DNA from: Epinephelus fuscoguttatus | Taxonomy: Eukaryota > Chordata > Actinopteri > Perciformes > Serranidae | Assembly (NCBI RefSeq): GCF_011397635.1 | Contig: NC_064769.1 | Location: forward strand, 20,663,207-20,727,206 | Direction of reading: 5' to 3' | DNA length: 64,000 bases | Part shown: piece by piece, positions 11,661 through 24,000 of the stretch | Numbering within the stretch: the first letter of the stretch is position 1 | How the letters are laid out: each line of letters starts with the position of its first letter | Notes under the pieces: model-generated | Seen by the model: only the letters and a program-made list of their open reading frames with translations | What the model was told of the DNA's origin: nothing | Databases searched by the model: none | Position numbers and translations under genes: made by a program

Positions 11661-13440
11661 GTAAAGAAAATAATTTAAATTGATAATGCCACATTTGCAT
11701 ATGTAAATATACAATTTCAGAATACTTGTACGCTAAAACAAAATAATTGTCTTAGATGCTGAAGTTTCATGGTGATTTCTAGTGGTTAAAAGTTTTACCC
11801 TGTTCACTTGTAGCGTCACTCTATAACATCATGGCCATATTATTTATGAACGATCCCATTCTTAACTTCTCATCCTTATTATTTTTTAAAATAAGTCTCA
11901 TTTTAGATCATTATCAACATCAGAAAATAGAATTGTAAGAATAAATCATCGTCAAATCAATAAGTAATAATTTTAGCGTGCTTGTAGAACTATTCAATGC
12001 AAGTGTTTAATCGTGAGACAATGGTGTATTAAGTATATAAAGATTAGTTTGTAAAAAAAATACACAGTTAGTGGGTCATACACACAAATGTGCTGTTGCC
12101 ATATTCATCTCACTAAACCTGGCTCAGCTCGCCCTCCAGTGGTTAAAATGATGCATGCATCCTCAAGGGCGGTTGTGCAATATGTGTCATGTGGTAACCT
12201 CTATAATATATACTGTCAGTAGCCATAATCCGCATGGTGGTAATGCTGATCTGTGGGTATCAGAAAAAGAAACCCCCAGTGACACAACACACCAGGTTTG
12301 TCTCGTCTTTCATAACATTTGGGTGGTTGCAATAAGGTCTGAGAGTCAACCAACCTCAACATGTAATGCAGAGCATCACACTCATGTGTGCATGTATTCC
12401 AGCATGGTAAGAAAGAGGAGGCTTCACTAAGTCTGCCATGTTTAGGTGCTGGCCTGAGCCACAAGCATCAGCACGGCAGTGGGCAGATATTATATAGGCT
12501 ATCATCTGTTTACCAAGTCTGATCCGATCAAAGACACACACACACACACTATGGAAAATTAGCTATATAAATATGGTCAGAAATGTCCTCACAATCCCCA
12601 GCCATAACCATTGCACGACCTTTGCCACAGTAACACTGGCCAATTTAATTTTGGTCATTTTTCACACATATGGGAAATGTTTATGCATATTTTTTTTATA
12701 TTTGTTGGTACTTTATCACAAGAGCTTTTGATGGAAAACAGCAATAAAAATATAATAATTCAAAACATGTAAAAGCAGCAAGGAAAAGCTTGTCCCTTGG
12801 TCAGTGAAGAGTTGGGAATCACTGCATCGCCACCTTGTGGTATGTGGTCCTTGGTGATTGAATACAGAAATATTTTATTTGAATTAAAAAAAAAAAAATC
12901 CCATTCATTTTTTTTAAAAACAGCCAATATCTTCTTCCATTGCATTAAACGAGAAGGAACAGTGAAGAAATTTTTAATTTGTTCTGAACTTGCTGACAAA
13001 CAAAATGTGGGCAATACAACCTCTTATAAAAAGCATATTTAAACAACTACATTCTTTACAATATGTACAAATAAATATATAATAACAGCATGAACCAATA
13101 AACTCAGAGCATCTCACAAACTTTGCATGAATATTTATATTTTCTTATTAAAACATGTTACATAGCCTGTCTGATGTGCTGTGTTATAGACAAACTAGAT
13201 CATAAAAATCAATGCCGCTCTAGATGGAGCCGTTTGATTGTTCATGCAGCATTTACAGCTCTGTTTTGCTGCAGTGCGGTGCCAGATCAGATTACTTTAA
13301 CTGACTGCCTGATGAAGTGCCAGCAGGTCAAGCCAGGATACCACAGCAGTAATTTCATAATTTTGAGTCGGGTCGCTTTGGTCCATGAGGTGGATGTTTG
13401 CTCTGTCACCCTGATGGATTGTTTTGTTTGCGTGTCCTCT
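11661..13440. other. Intergenic DNA downstream of leap2
   Basis: No exon was recognised. The leap2 3'UTR should occupy part of 12.8-13.4 kb. Reverse-strand poly(A) signals occur, for example the complement of TTTATT near 12874 and ATTAAA near 12972, but the true cleavage site cannot be chosen. A short CA run lies near 12534-12548. Confidence 0.4.
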
Positions 13441-14736
13441 TCAGGTGGAGTTCCTGAAGGAGCAGATATTTTTCCTGCAAAGATAAAGAACAGCTTCATT
13501 ATTTATCTTAGTATACTTTCTGACTGTCTGTGAACACTGTGAAAGGGAACATTAAGTCTGTTTGATATCACAGAATGTCATTTGAAGGAACTTTTCTGGT
13601 TTCACATTAATGACAATTCACTTAAAGGAACAGTGTGTCAGATTTTAGGTGGATTTAGTGGCATCTAGTGGTGAGGACTGCAAGTTGCAAGCAGCCGAAA
13701 CTTCTCTCAGTTGGAATTCCTTCAATATTAATTGTTCAGGAGGTTTTATCTGAAGCTGAATTATCCACGGAGCTCTCTTCCTCTCCGAAACAAATGGACC
13801 AGGTGATTAAAATCACTAATAAGACTGAATAATGCAGTGTCATGTTACAAATCAGTGTTTCTCCTATGCTGTTTGGCATGTCAGGGACAGGCTGTTAGCC
13901 CAGCACCTGCTAATGTGTGCACACCTTTTTAACTTAACTTAAGATTGAGACTTTGAGGAGGCTTTTACGAGGCGCCTTATTATCCGCAGAGGTCTCTTCC
14001 TCTCCAAAACAAATAGACCCACTGATTTAAACCAGTAAAAACACTCAATAAAGCAGATTTAATGTTAAAAAAAAGTTGTGTTTCTCCAACGCTGTCATCA
14101 TAGAGGGGCTGCTAACTACAGTGGCTGATGCGAAAATGTAATTGGCCCTATGTTCAGCCAGTGTTTGGCTTGTTCCTTCCTATACAACTATTTTTATTTT
14201 TAGGTGATCATACACTAAAAAAATACTCTTATTATATTCCATCTCTGCCAATATATCATCCTAAATCCTACACACTGGACCTTTAAGAAATGCAAGTATT
14301 AATGGTAGAAGCCTACAGCAGCAGTGGGAATGTTTGAGTTTCCTAAATGTCCCAAATGTCTGATGACAGGCCTCAACAGTTCTAAGAAGCTCTACTGTAC
14401 CTGCAGTATTGTGTGCCACACTCTAAGTTATCCCTGCAGCTGGCGCCCACAGGCTTCATGCTGTTCCAACGCCACAGGAGTGACCGCTTGGTCCGCAGGA
14501 TCAAACCATTCCAGTCTTCAGGTACAGGCAGTGAATTGACCTGTGAAGGCAAACATGCAGTAAAATCGTTTAGGAGCTGTGATGAAATCAAAAGACTTGA
14601 TGTTCTTTTTTAGCTAAAAATAGATGAAGCAAACTCTCAGGACATGAATGGTTAAAGGTTATGAACTTACCTGAACAGCACAGATCAAACAAAGAAGGAC
14701 GGAGAGAACAATGATTCTTTCCTGAAGAGTCCCCAT
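13441..14736 (-). CDS. leap2: Liver-expressed antimicrobial peptide 2 (LEAP-2) precursor, complete
   Basis: LEAP-2 is a secreted disulfide peptide of liver and intestine. It is antimicrobial in fish and in mammals also a ghrelin-receptor antagonist and inverse agonist. Exons are 14736-14671 (22 codons, CAG|gtaagt), 14540-14401 (CACAG|GTC to TGCAG|gtacag, phase 2) and 13474-13441 (TTTGCAG|GAAA, stop TGA at 13443-13441), giving 79 residues. Residues 1-22 are a signal peptide with hydrophobic core IIVLSVLLCLICAV. A furin-type site RTKR ends at residue 41. The mature 38-mer starts SLLWRWNSMKPVGASC and has four cysteines (57, 63, 68, 73), expected to pair 1-3 and 2-4. The three-exon layout with the last Arg codon split matches the family. 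Intron 2 holds a MITE (13622-14286). Upstream, minus-strand CTTTAATAC (near 14812) is a weak TATA-like element and CTTCAAAGGGTAAC (near 14845) is loosely HNF4-like; both are tentative. Confidence 0.93.
13622..14286. mobile_element. MITE inside leap2 intron 2, AAAGG..GTGTGT family
   Basis: Ends are TTAAAGGAACAGTGTGTCAG at the left and CTACACACTGGACCTTTAA at the right, an imperfect inverted pair. The left subterminal segment GTGGCATCTAGTGGTGAGG is shared with a shorter copy at 45359-45687. The interior contains two diverged tandem copies, about 13738-13872 and 13957-14092, each with TCTCTTCCTCTCC and a GTGTTTCTCC motif. Confidence 0.65.
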
Positions 14737-14739
14737 GCT

Positions 14740-15365
14740 GTTTGCAGATCAAACTCAAGACAGAAGCAGCTCTGTAGCACGGCTGGTGTGTTGTTCCATG
14801 CCACCTGTATTAAAGGCTGTAGTTGGGTTGGGGAGGAGTTACCCTTTGAAGGATATGAAGGCTTGATTCCCTAATATTCCATCTTAATGACTGGGGCTGA
14901 GGTTTGGCAGAGAAGCCGATCTCAAGTCAGAGCCAACAATGCAAACATATTTATCAGTTTTATAACGGCAGCTGTAGTCAAAGTTTATCTGCAGGGAGCC
15001 AAAGTACACTTTAACCCTGTAATTAAGGACAACTCCACGTCTGTGATATCTAACTGAAACCTTAACATGTGTCACAGACTGAAAAGTGTATCCATCAACC
15101 TCTTTACTTCACCCCTGGAGTCTCCAATTCATCCAAGCTTCATGGTTTGGACTGCGGGAGGCAACTGCATGATGTGAAGTTTGAAGCACCAACGGCACTG
15201 AAAATACTATATATTGTAGTTTGGTGCTGACATAACTTGAGGCAGTGTCGGTTGGGGCTGAAGACTGGCTAAAAATTTTGAGGAAACAAATCTGGGAGTC
15301 TGAGTTGGAAATAAGTGAGTTTACCAGGGCTCTATGACCCGCTCCTCTGCTTAAGGCTATCAACT
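14740..15365. other. leap2 upstream intergenic DNA
   Basis: The first 120 bp is the presumed leap2 proximal promoter. Beyond that no gene or confidently classified repeat is seen before the SINE at 15366. Confidence 0.4.
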
Positions 15366-15672
15366 TGGGGCGGCCGTATCTCAGTCCAAAGGGACTTGGA
15401 CTGGGAACTGGAGGGTCGCCATTTTAAGTCAAATATGGAGCGTGGACTGGTAGCTGGAGAGGTGCCAGTTTGCCCCATGGGCACTGCCGAGGTGCCCTTA
15501 AACAAGGCTCGGGCCCCTAACTGCTCAGGGTGCTTGTCTATGGGCAGCCCCCTCGTTTTGACATCTCTCCATTTAACCCATGTATAGTTCCTGTTTGTGC
15601 ATGTGTGTGTATTTTGTGCTGAAAAGAATTGAATTTCACCTCAGGGATAAATAAAGTGTATCATCTTCTTCA
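15366..15672 (+). mobile_element. tRNA-derived SINE
   Basis: The body reads ATATGGAGCGTGGACTGGTA, then GGGCACTGCCGAGGTGCCCT, CTAACTGCTCAGGGTGCTTG and ACATCTCTCCATTTAACCCA, ending GGGATAAATAAAGTGTATCA with a TCTTC-type tail. This is the layout of a common percomorph SINE. The tRNA-like head (GCGGCCGTATCTCAG) is degraded, with no intact B box. Confidence 0.65.
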
Positions 15673-15792
15673 GCTTGAGGCTACATTAGCCACTAGTAGT
15701 ATAACACACCTACCATACATCACATACCAAATAGTCGGCAGCCAAAATGTATTGTGGGAGGAAAATGAAACTAGAATTACCACCTGGCAGCT

Positions 15793-16199
15793 GTATGCCT
15801 CTGCCAACCAGTCAAGCTGCAGTCTACATCCATGTCTGTCCAGACTCATATAACAGGCTACATGTAGTGAAGACTTTGAAGGAATTTAATAAAAGGTATT
15901 GAATGTATATTAAGTGCAGACACCGAAAATTAGTGTCACCACTTCAACATCTGACCAAATGTTTCCCCTTTTGTTCCCCAGTTATGATGTTGGGAAATTG
16001 TCAGAGGTGTTTCTGCAGATCATCATGATGTCACAGTGTAGCTGACCTTTGACCTTTTAGACATTTATGTGACCTTTTATCATAACTAGAGTATGAGTCC
16101 AAGTGGACGTTTGTGCCAAATTAGAAAATTCCTTCAAGGCGTTCCTGAGATATCACATTTACAAAATGGGGGATGGAAAACCCAAAGACATAATGCCTC

Positions 16200-16200
<1 letters not shown>
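15793..16200 (-). repeat. Dispersed repeat ending in TATGCCTC, inverse copy
   Basis: TATGCCTCTGCCAACCAGTC at the left is the complement of the segment near 45160-45181. Internal AGACTCATATAACAGG, GAAGACTTTGAAGGAATTTAA and AAGTGGACGTTTGTGCCAAA pieces also match, in reverse, the copy at 44436-45181 or longer members of its family. It ends in CATAATGCCTC before a TG microsatellite. Confidence 0.55.

Positions 16201-16240
<40 letters not shown>
16201..16240. repeat. (TG)n microsatellite
   Basis: Twenty perfect TG units lie directly against the right end of the dispersed repeat. Confidence 0.97.
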
Positions 16241-16241
<1 letters not shown>

Positions 16242-16454
16242 TTGTATGTCAATAGTTAGCAAAGTTTCAACACCGGCTTTCAACATCTGCAAATTATAAA
16301 TTAGTCAGACCAACCCCTGAAGTTTGTCACAAGGCCATTAATGCTTTACCGGTGACCTTTATACAAACTTGTCAACACTTCATCAATCAATCATTTTGCA
16401 ACGTGTGAAGCAGGAAACATGAACACGTCTTCAGAGAATGAGAAGCACACCAGG

Positions 16455-16460
16455 TTTATT
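16455..16460 (-). terminator. Candidate poly(A) signal of scarb2
   Basis: On the minus strand AATAAA is followed within 20 nt by the GT-rich GGTGTGCTTCTC, a good cleavage-site context. It would give a 3'UTR of about 1.65 kb from the stop at 18100, containing the MITE at 16731-16922. Nearer AATAAA complements, such as that near 17223, are alternatives. Confidence 0.35.
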
Positions 16461-16730
16461 GAAGCTGTAGCCGATGACAAGACAATGTGCAAACGGTTAC
16501 ACGTGACCTATTGAGAGTACGTAAACAGAAATTACATATGAATTTTACTATGCAGGTGTAGTAGTGTAAACAATAATGTCTGTTACATATGAAACAATGA
16601 CCGAGACAGTGTCAGTAATGTGTGTGAAGCAGTGGTTATTAAAAAGACAAAACAAGTACACATTGCAGTGCAGATTCTGTGTAGTGCTGCAAAGAAAATC
16701 ACTTATATTTAATTTTTAACCGCACAGTTT

Positions 16731-16922
16731 AAAGGTATACCACGCAGCCCCCCCCTCACCTGCACTCTTTGCCCAGAAATGTCCCGCACACAGCAAAAAA
16801 AGCAGATAAACACATTGCCACACACTTCTCGTGGGGTCACAAGTGATGATTGAAAGGGATTACTTTTACATGAGTCTATACATTGCTTTTTTTCTGTGAA
16901 AACCCTGCATAGTGTACCTTTA
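16731..16922. mobile_element. MITE, copy 2 of the AAAGGTATACTATGCA family
   Basis: Ends are AAAGGTATACCACGCAG and CTGCATAGTGTACCTTT. The interior GGTCACAAGTGATGATTGAA matches the copy at 3444-3740 in the same orientation, but this copy is about 100 bp shorter. It falls in the presumed scarb2 3'UTR. Confidence 0.6.
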
Positions 16923-18099
16923 AATAAAGACACAATAAACTCATTAAAAGCTGTTTAAAAGTGGGATTTGTAACCATAAAAATCATGAACAATTCCTAGT
17001 GGTTGAAAGGAAAAAAAAAAACAATTTTCTATTTGACAAAACATCTATCAGTAGTGTCACCAGCATGAAGCCATCCACACACTGATTTCTGCCGAATATC
17101 AGTGTATAATTCAAAATTACACATTCATGGTGACAAATTGGGATCGGGGGAAAGAAAACATTGCACATTGCTTCACACCATCATGGGGCAAGACATCGTA
17201 CCACGCACCAGGCAAAACCCTTCCCTTTATTCTGCGACTGTTGAAGTAATACTATTTGGATGTAAATCCACATTATACTGTTTGCATATAATGTAGATTA
17301 CTGGATTTCCACTGGAGGTTACAACAGAGTACATGGTTTTAAAAGGAAGATGAGCTCACTATAGATTTGACATAAAGAATAATCATGCCAGCAGTCGTTT
17401 CACGCAGCTTGACTTGGTTATTTACTTGGCTTATGCTTGGAAACGATACAAAAATGTGAAATATTGACTTTTTTCTTGCACTAAAACAGCTTTATAAACA
17501 TTCTTCTTACTAATGCCTCAACAATCTCACCAGACCATGCTGAAAACTGATGACTGGGCCATTTTTTAAAAAACACACAGACAGTGTTATGGACACACAC
17601 ATACACACACACACATTCATACACTCACACACTCAAAAAAGCAGCGATTTCACACAAAAACATGGGCTATGCTCAAATAACGGCACGATACATTTTCACT
17701 TCAATTCCTGGAGGTCTGATTACTTCAGAGCTGACCTCCTCAAATCATATTTGGTGGGAGATTCAATTTATGTAGTTTCAATTCAAAATCCCATATTAAG
17801 AAAGTAAAAAAGAAAAATATTCAAGATTTCAGATTTAATTAAAAAAAATATGTCTTTCAGCATTATTAAAACTGACGTGTGCGTAAGACGATAGCCCCAG
17901 CCCTATAACAAACTCTTCACCTTTGATCCTAAAGCCATTAGATTTAAAATAAAAGCTGATTAAAAGGTGGGATTCTGGTTATTAATGGAAACTATTAACT
18001 TGAGGGTTAATGGTAAAAACTGCAGATCCATTGAACCCATGAAATGTGTAATTATACTGCAGATGGGCAGTCCTCCTTCTTTCTACATACTGTTCGGTG

Positions 18100-21000
18100 C
18101 TATGATGAGAGCAGGGGCTGTCGTTCAGCTGCAGTGCTCTGAAACAGAAAACCAGACACAAAAACATTACATTAGGTTACTGTTGAAAAACATGCCTATT
18201 AATTGACATAGTATGTACAAAAATATCTAAAAAATTGAATGTACAATACTACATATTTAACGTTGGCTTTATTAATTTGCCACTGTAAAGTTATCTCTGA
18301 ATATTCCAATGTTTTGACAGAATATTAATAATCAATTGATAACGATTCTGAAAATCAGTTAATCATTACAGTAGTTTAGTCAGTATCTGGTCCAGTTTCT
18401 CTAACGTTTAGATGTTCTGTCTGTGTTTGATGTGATTTTACTTTGAATATTTTTGGGTTTTGGACTGTTATGTCAGACAAAACAATTAATTTTAATATTC
18501 CACAGGCTAAACCACAAACTGATTAAATAAAAACAGAACCAACTGTTTCAACTGATAATGAAAATAATCTTCAGTTGCAACCATAGAAACAGAAAAAGGG
18601 TAGAACAGACATACAGGTGGACGCACGGTAAGGTCCTTACAGAAATCCCCAAATGGGTGGATCAGCAGAGGGTCAAAGCAAACAACAACCCAGCATCACC
18701 ATCCAAAGCTGTCACTTTCCTAAGTGAAGGCAATAAGAATCCTACGGCAAGAGCAATGGCCAAGAACCAGCCTCCCATTTTGCAGCGTGCTGCCAACTGG
18801 GCAATACAAGTGGATCTAAAGTGAAAACTTGTCTTCCCGCAGGACGTGGCAGTGACCTCCTTCCAGCCAGACATGCCTCTATTATCCAGGAGCACAAAAA
18901 CCACGTAGTAGTCAAACTTACTGTGCCCTGGGAGGACAGGCTAGCCACTTCTTCACTCAAGAAAGCCAAGTACAAAGGATTTGATTGATAAAGCTCTCAT
19001 CGGAGTCAGCCACTGTGGGTTCCCAGCAACATCAGTGCACTATTTCCTCCAGTTGGTCAGCCTGGAGCCCAAACATCTGAAGAGAGCCACCAAGGACACA
19101 GCCTTGGCAGCCAAGACCAGCTCAAGATGGCTGTAGCTGATAAGAGCCCACAGTTAGAACCTTTCTGCAGGTAAGGCTAATCAGTCTTTGCTGCCCCACT
19201 CAGGTGAGGCATACAGGCTACGCCTGGCTCCGTTCGCAGATTGTGCGCGCACCTCAACAGAGTGCAAAGGCATTTATACTTGCCGCATTCACCGTTGCAG
19301 TATTTGCTGCAAAGACAGGGGGCGGTAGAGAGAAAATACTATAGGAAGAAGTAGAAGCAGGCAAAAAAACAGTAGAAATAGAAGCAAGTGGAAAACAATG
19401 TAAACAGCAATGATGGCACAACGAAAAGTATGGATTGCAGAGGAGGAGGAATTGTTATGTTTATGGCTTTTGACCAGACAAAAGCATTGCAGAAGAAAAT
19501 GGTCTGTCCACCCGTAGATGAAGAGATGCACTTCAGCTAGTCTTCTAGCTAATCCTGGTGGTGTGCGACCTTGCGAAGCGCCAGTGCGCTTGGCTGTCAT
19601 CAGGTGCGCGATTACATCATTTGTGGCGCGCAACCCTCGCACACTCGTGACTGCATCGAGCATAAACCTGGCTTAAGGGGCGAAACGCCTGTGACCCTGA
19701 GATACCTGCTGATGATACAGAAAGGTTTCCAGTAATGTGGATGCTCCAAACACCAAAGAATACCACCGCAGAAGAAACTTGCATCACCATATCTTGTGTA
19801 GCTCCTGCAGGTCCTGCTTGTAGCAAAGCATCTTAGATGTTTAATTTACCCCCAATTAGATTAACATAGCAGGACGGTCAGAGTGGCAACCATTTTTATG
19901 TAAACCATTGCCACTGCAAAGAACTGTCAAGGTTTTAGCAGGGTAACTTCCATTAAAGTTCCATATAAACTGACTTGCAGCAAATCAAGGACTCTCTGAG
20001 GGTTTGCAGTAACAACCAGATAAGCAGTGGAGTCATACAAAGCCTGGAGAGGCGTCTCTCTCTGTTGCCTTACTGCCAGAGAGGAACTGAGGATTGCTGG
20101 ATTTGATTGGTTTAAATTTCTTTATTGGTAAGTAATCAAATTCTTTTCATGAGTTTTCCAAACTTGTGCTGTCACTGCAACTAATCTCCATTTTCTTATG
20201 AACCAGTCAAATGACCACAGAAAACAGTTTAATGTCTGTTCTGCTCTCATTCTGTTGCCATGGTTGCAACTCTAATAATCACGCAAACTTATTTATGTTC
20301 ATCTCATACACTCACCTCAGGGACCTTCTGTCGACACATCAGGAACATGAAGATTCCTCCCAGAATTATGCCTAGACCAATCAGCATGAAGGGAATGTTC
20401 ACCACCACGTTCCGCTCAACCATGATCATGTGCAGCTTCGTGGCCGAGGCGTCGTCAATGACAACGCTCTGAGGAGATGGTGAGGGGGTGACATTAGAGG
20501 TTCAGTACAGCAAAAAGAAAAGAAATTGCCAGAGCTAGATTATCTGTTCAAGTAAACACACTTTGTTTTGTCTGCCATCTCATGTCTCATGACTAAATGA
20601 GGAAACAGTGTGTGTGCATGTGTGTGTTTGTACCTCATTGAGATAAACCACAGGAAAGACCACAGTCCTCACGTTTCCTGTTTGACTAAAGAAAAAAAAT
20701 GTACTGTTCACATATAGAGTACATTTCGTCCATGTACATACAGTTTGACAACATGTACATCTGTCTAGACTTATATCAAGATTGTTCATTCCTGCGGGTG
20801 CCAGGCAGATGCACAACAAGTGTCCAAAAGTCCACTCCTAATGATGATGGTGGCATAATTGCTTTACAGATATCTTCCTGGCAGCCCTTCCTAGGCTTAC
20901 ATCTATTACAGCTTCATTAAAGCCAACATGGTGACAGCTGGATTTATGACAACACGTAGGCCGGGCAGTAATAAGAGACTAATGGAGGCAATGAACTGAT

Positions 21001-24000
21001 TACCTGAAGGTGGCAATTTTCTCGACATACACGTTGACCTGCAACCGCTTTGCTGCCTGCAGGATGATTCCTGTGAGCTGTAAAACAGAATCACACATAC
21101 ATCTTTACTGTAAGTGGCCCAAATGAAAATTCTCCCTGAAGCTGGCAGCAGGGGGCGTTTGCCCTACCCATGAGAGGGCACCGCAACCCAGTATTTATGA
21201 CAGAAGTCACAGGACTTTGACCACTCTCAGTAATCTCATGCAGTGGCACAGTGTAAGAAGGAGGATAAACAGCCGAAACAGTAGCTTGTTTACTGGGTTC
21301 AAAGACTGCTTTCATCTTATGTCACCACCACCTTACACGTTGGTGTTAATGAAGCATTAAGGATTTGGTGTGAAATGAAAGTGTGTGTGCCACAGTTAGA
21401 TAAATGACTAAATTTCAATAGACTACATGTTCTTGTCTACATATTATTTACATTAACTTTTTCCTGAGATATTTCATCACAATCAAATGACATTTTCAAT
21501 CATGTACCCCCTTCAAGACTACCCCATGACCAGGGCAGAATATTTCAAGTAGGAAAAATATATAATAGATAATAGCCTTAAAAGATGTACAATACATCGC
21601 TACACCATCAGTGTCGGATTTACTGAACAACCTTGCTACTGAAAAACTTTTAAAAGCTACATTTCAAATGTTTAGAATCCAACACTAAATTCTTGGACGG
21701 CATTGTAGTTGCATTGAACTGCGCCTTTTCGAAGTTGCACACAGTTTAGTGATATAATTACTCCAGGAATTATGCATGAGTGATATTTGTTAAATTATCG
21801 TTTTAAACACCTGTGGCTCTGGAGCCACATGTAGCTCTTAAAACCCTCTTCACAGGTTCCCTGTTGCTTTAAATAGAAATGAAGTACAGTTATTTTTTTA
21901 ATATTCAGATGTTAATTTATCAATGTTGTAGATCTAAACTGATTATTGCATTCTACAACTGTAAAAATGTGTAGCCGATACATCCAATTAAAAAATGTTT
22001 AAGCGTTTCATCAACCACAATGTGCATTATACTGTACATCGACGACCTGGTGCCTTTTCCTCTAAATATTGTTGAACTTCAGTAGTGGTGGCATGGACTC
22101 TCTCTAGCAAGGCTAGCTATGGATTCTAAATCTAAAATCCTAACCTAAAATCTAAAAAAGGAAAAGTTTTGGAGGAAATGGAGGATTTAATAGTGTGTGT
22201 GGACAGATTAATTTGCTTTCACCACCAACACTGCAAAGTTAAAGAACTAATCATAAACAGCCCACTGCAGAGGAGCCACGTTTAAGTAAATCATATTAAT
22301 GAATGCTCATTTAGACCTATTTGGAATATTGATGGGCTAATTCAGATTTAATAGGCTGTTAGCTTGTTTTGCGGCTCCAGACAGATTTTCTTTTCTGTTT
22401 TTGGCCCAATAAAGGCTCTTTTCATAGTAAAGGTTGCCGATCCCTGCCCTAGGGGCACATGTACCCCATTTTAGAAACACTGAGATAATACACAGCAATT
22501 ATATCAATGTAGTTATCTACAAATAAACGGCAACACACAAAAAAAAGTTGAATAACACAATAATGCAAAATAAACACTGCGTGGCTGCCCAAGACAGATA
22601 ATCTTTAGAAAGACTTATAATTACACCATTACTTATTCATCTCAACTGTTTGATTCTTTACAGTGTGTCTGCTTACTTGCAGTGATCCAATTAGTGTCAT
22701 AACCAGGAAAAGGAAATATAAAGTTATACATTTTGTAATAAGGGTTAATCATAATGAGCAATTTATTAGCTCCTATTTTTATGACTGTCAGAAAACATCC
22801 TCTGATATGTGGACTATTGTATTACAGCATCATTTACAGGATATATTTCCTTGTCTGCATCTTTGATTGCATCTGTCAAATACTGTTAGCAATATCTCTT
22901 ATGGATTTCAAGATTTTTTTTTAAGTAATTAGGTGCTAAATATCACCACTGATACAATATCTTGCACTAAGGTACAGTACGTGACGCATCACAGAACACA
23001 GCTCTTTATTTCTTCCTCAAATTTACTCCATTGTGACAGGCAGTTTATATCTGCAGGGTTTCTCCTTACATGGTAACCTCACTTCCACATATTCACAGAA
23101 TTAAAATCTGACTAATTCTAAGTATCAGGATAAACAGCTGTCCCGCAACACATTGTGTTGCTCCTGGGTGTGTTTTTGTCACTTTGCTTCCCTTTATGAC
23201 GGATTTACCACATTTACTCAACCAAGTTATGACAGTATTACACATGATAAGAGCAGACAGAGCTTATCTTTGGTGACAGCTCCGTCCCATGCACCTCTGC
23301 TTTAATCTTTAACTAATGTTTAAAAAAAAAACACAAGCTGTGCTTTGTGGTTAATTACAGGCTGTTACAAAGCTAAGAAAGTTCACCATCTAGTGGTAAA
23401 CATGAATGTCACTGTCTTTGTGCACTTTTTATATCAGATTTCTATACTGCAAATTTTTTACATGGAGTCATATTAAAGGGACAGTTCACCTCAAAATCAA
23501 AAATACATATTATTTTCCTCTTACCTGTAGTGTTACTTATTAATCTAGATTGTTCGGTTTGAGTTGCCAAGTGTTGGAGATATCGGAACTAGATGGCACT
23601 TGTGGTGCTCAAAATACAAAAAAAAAAAAAAAATACATTTGCATAACTCAACAGCAATGTCTCTTTCCAGAAATCATGACCTGCTTACTAAAGATAACCC
23701 ACGGGCCTTGTTGTGAGCAGTTTCATGTCGGGACTATTTTCTTTCTACCAAACTACACCCACCAAACAAATCACTGCGCAGAAGGAAGCGGGCATCTACT
23801 GCTAGCTCACCTAGCATCACTAAGCTATCTGGAGCTCAGTTCAGACCAATGATTCGTGATGAGACGAAACCATTTTAGAACGTTGCAGAGAAAAGTTGCA
23901 GCAGTGTGAACTTGCTGTCTGAGCTTGAGTCAAACCAGCTGATGCTGTCACCTGCAACTCTGCTGGTTTTAGGACGTAACACATGTCACCTGTTTGTACA

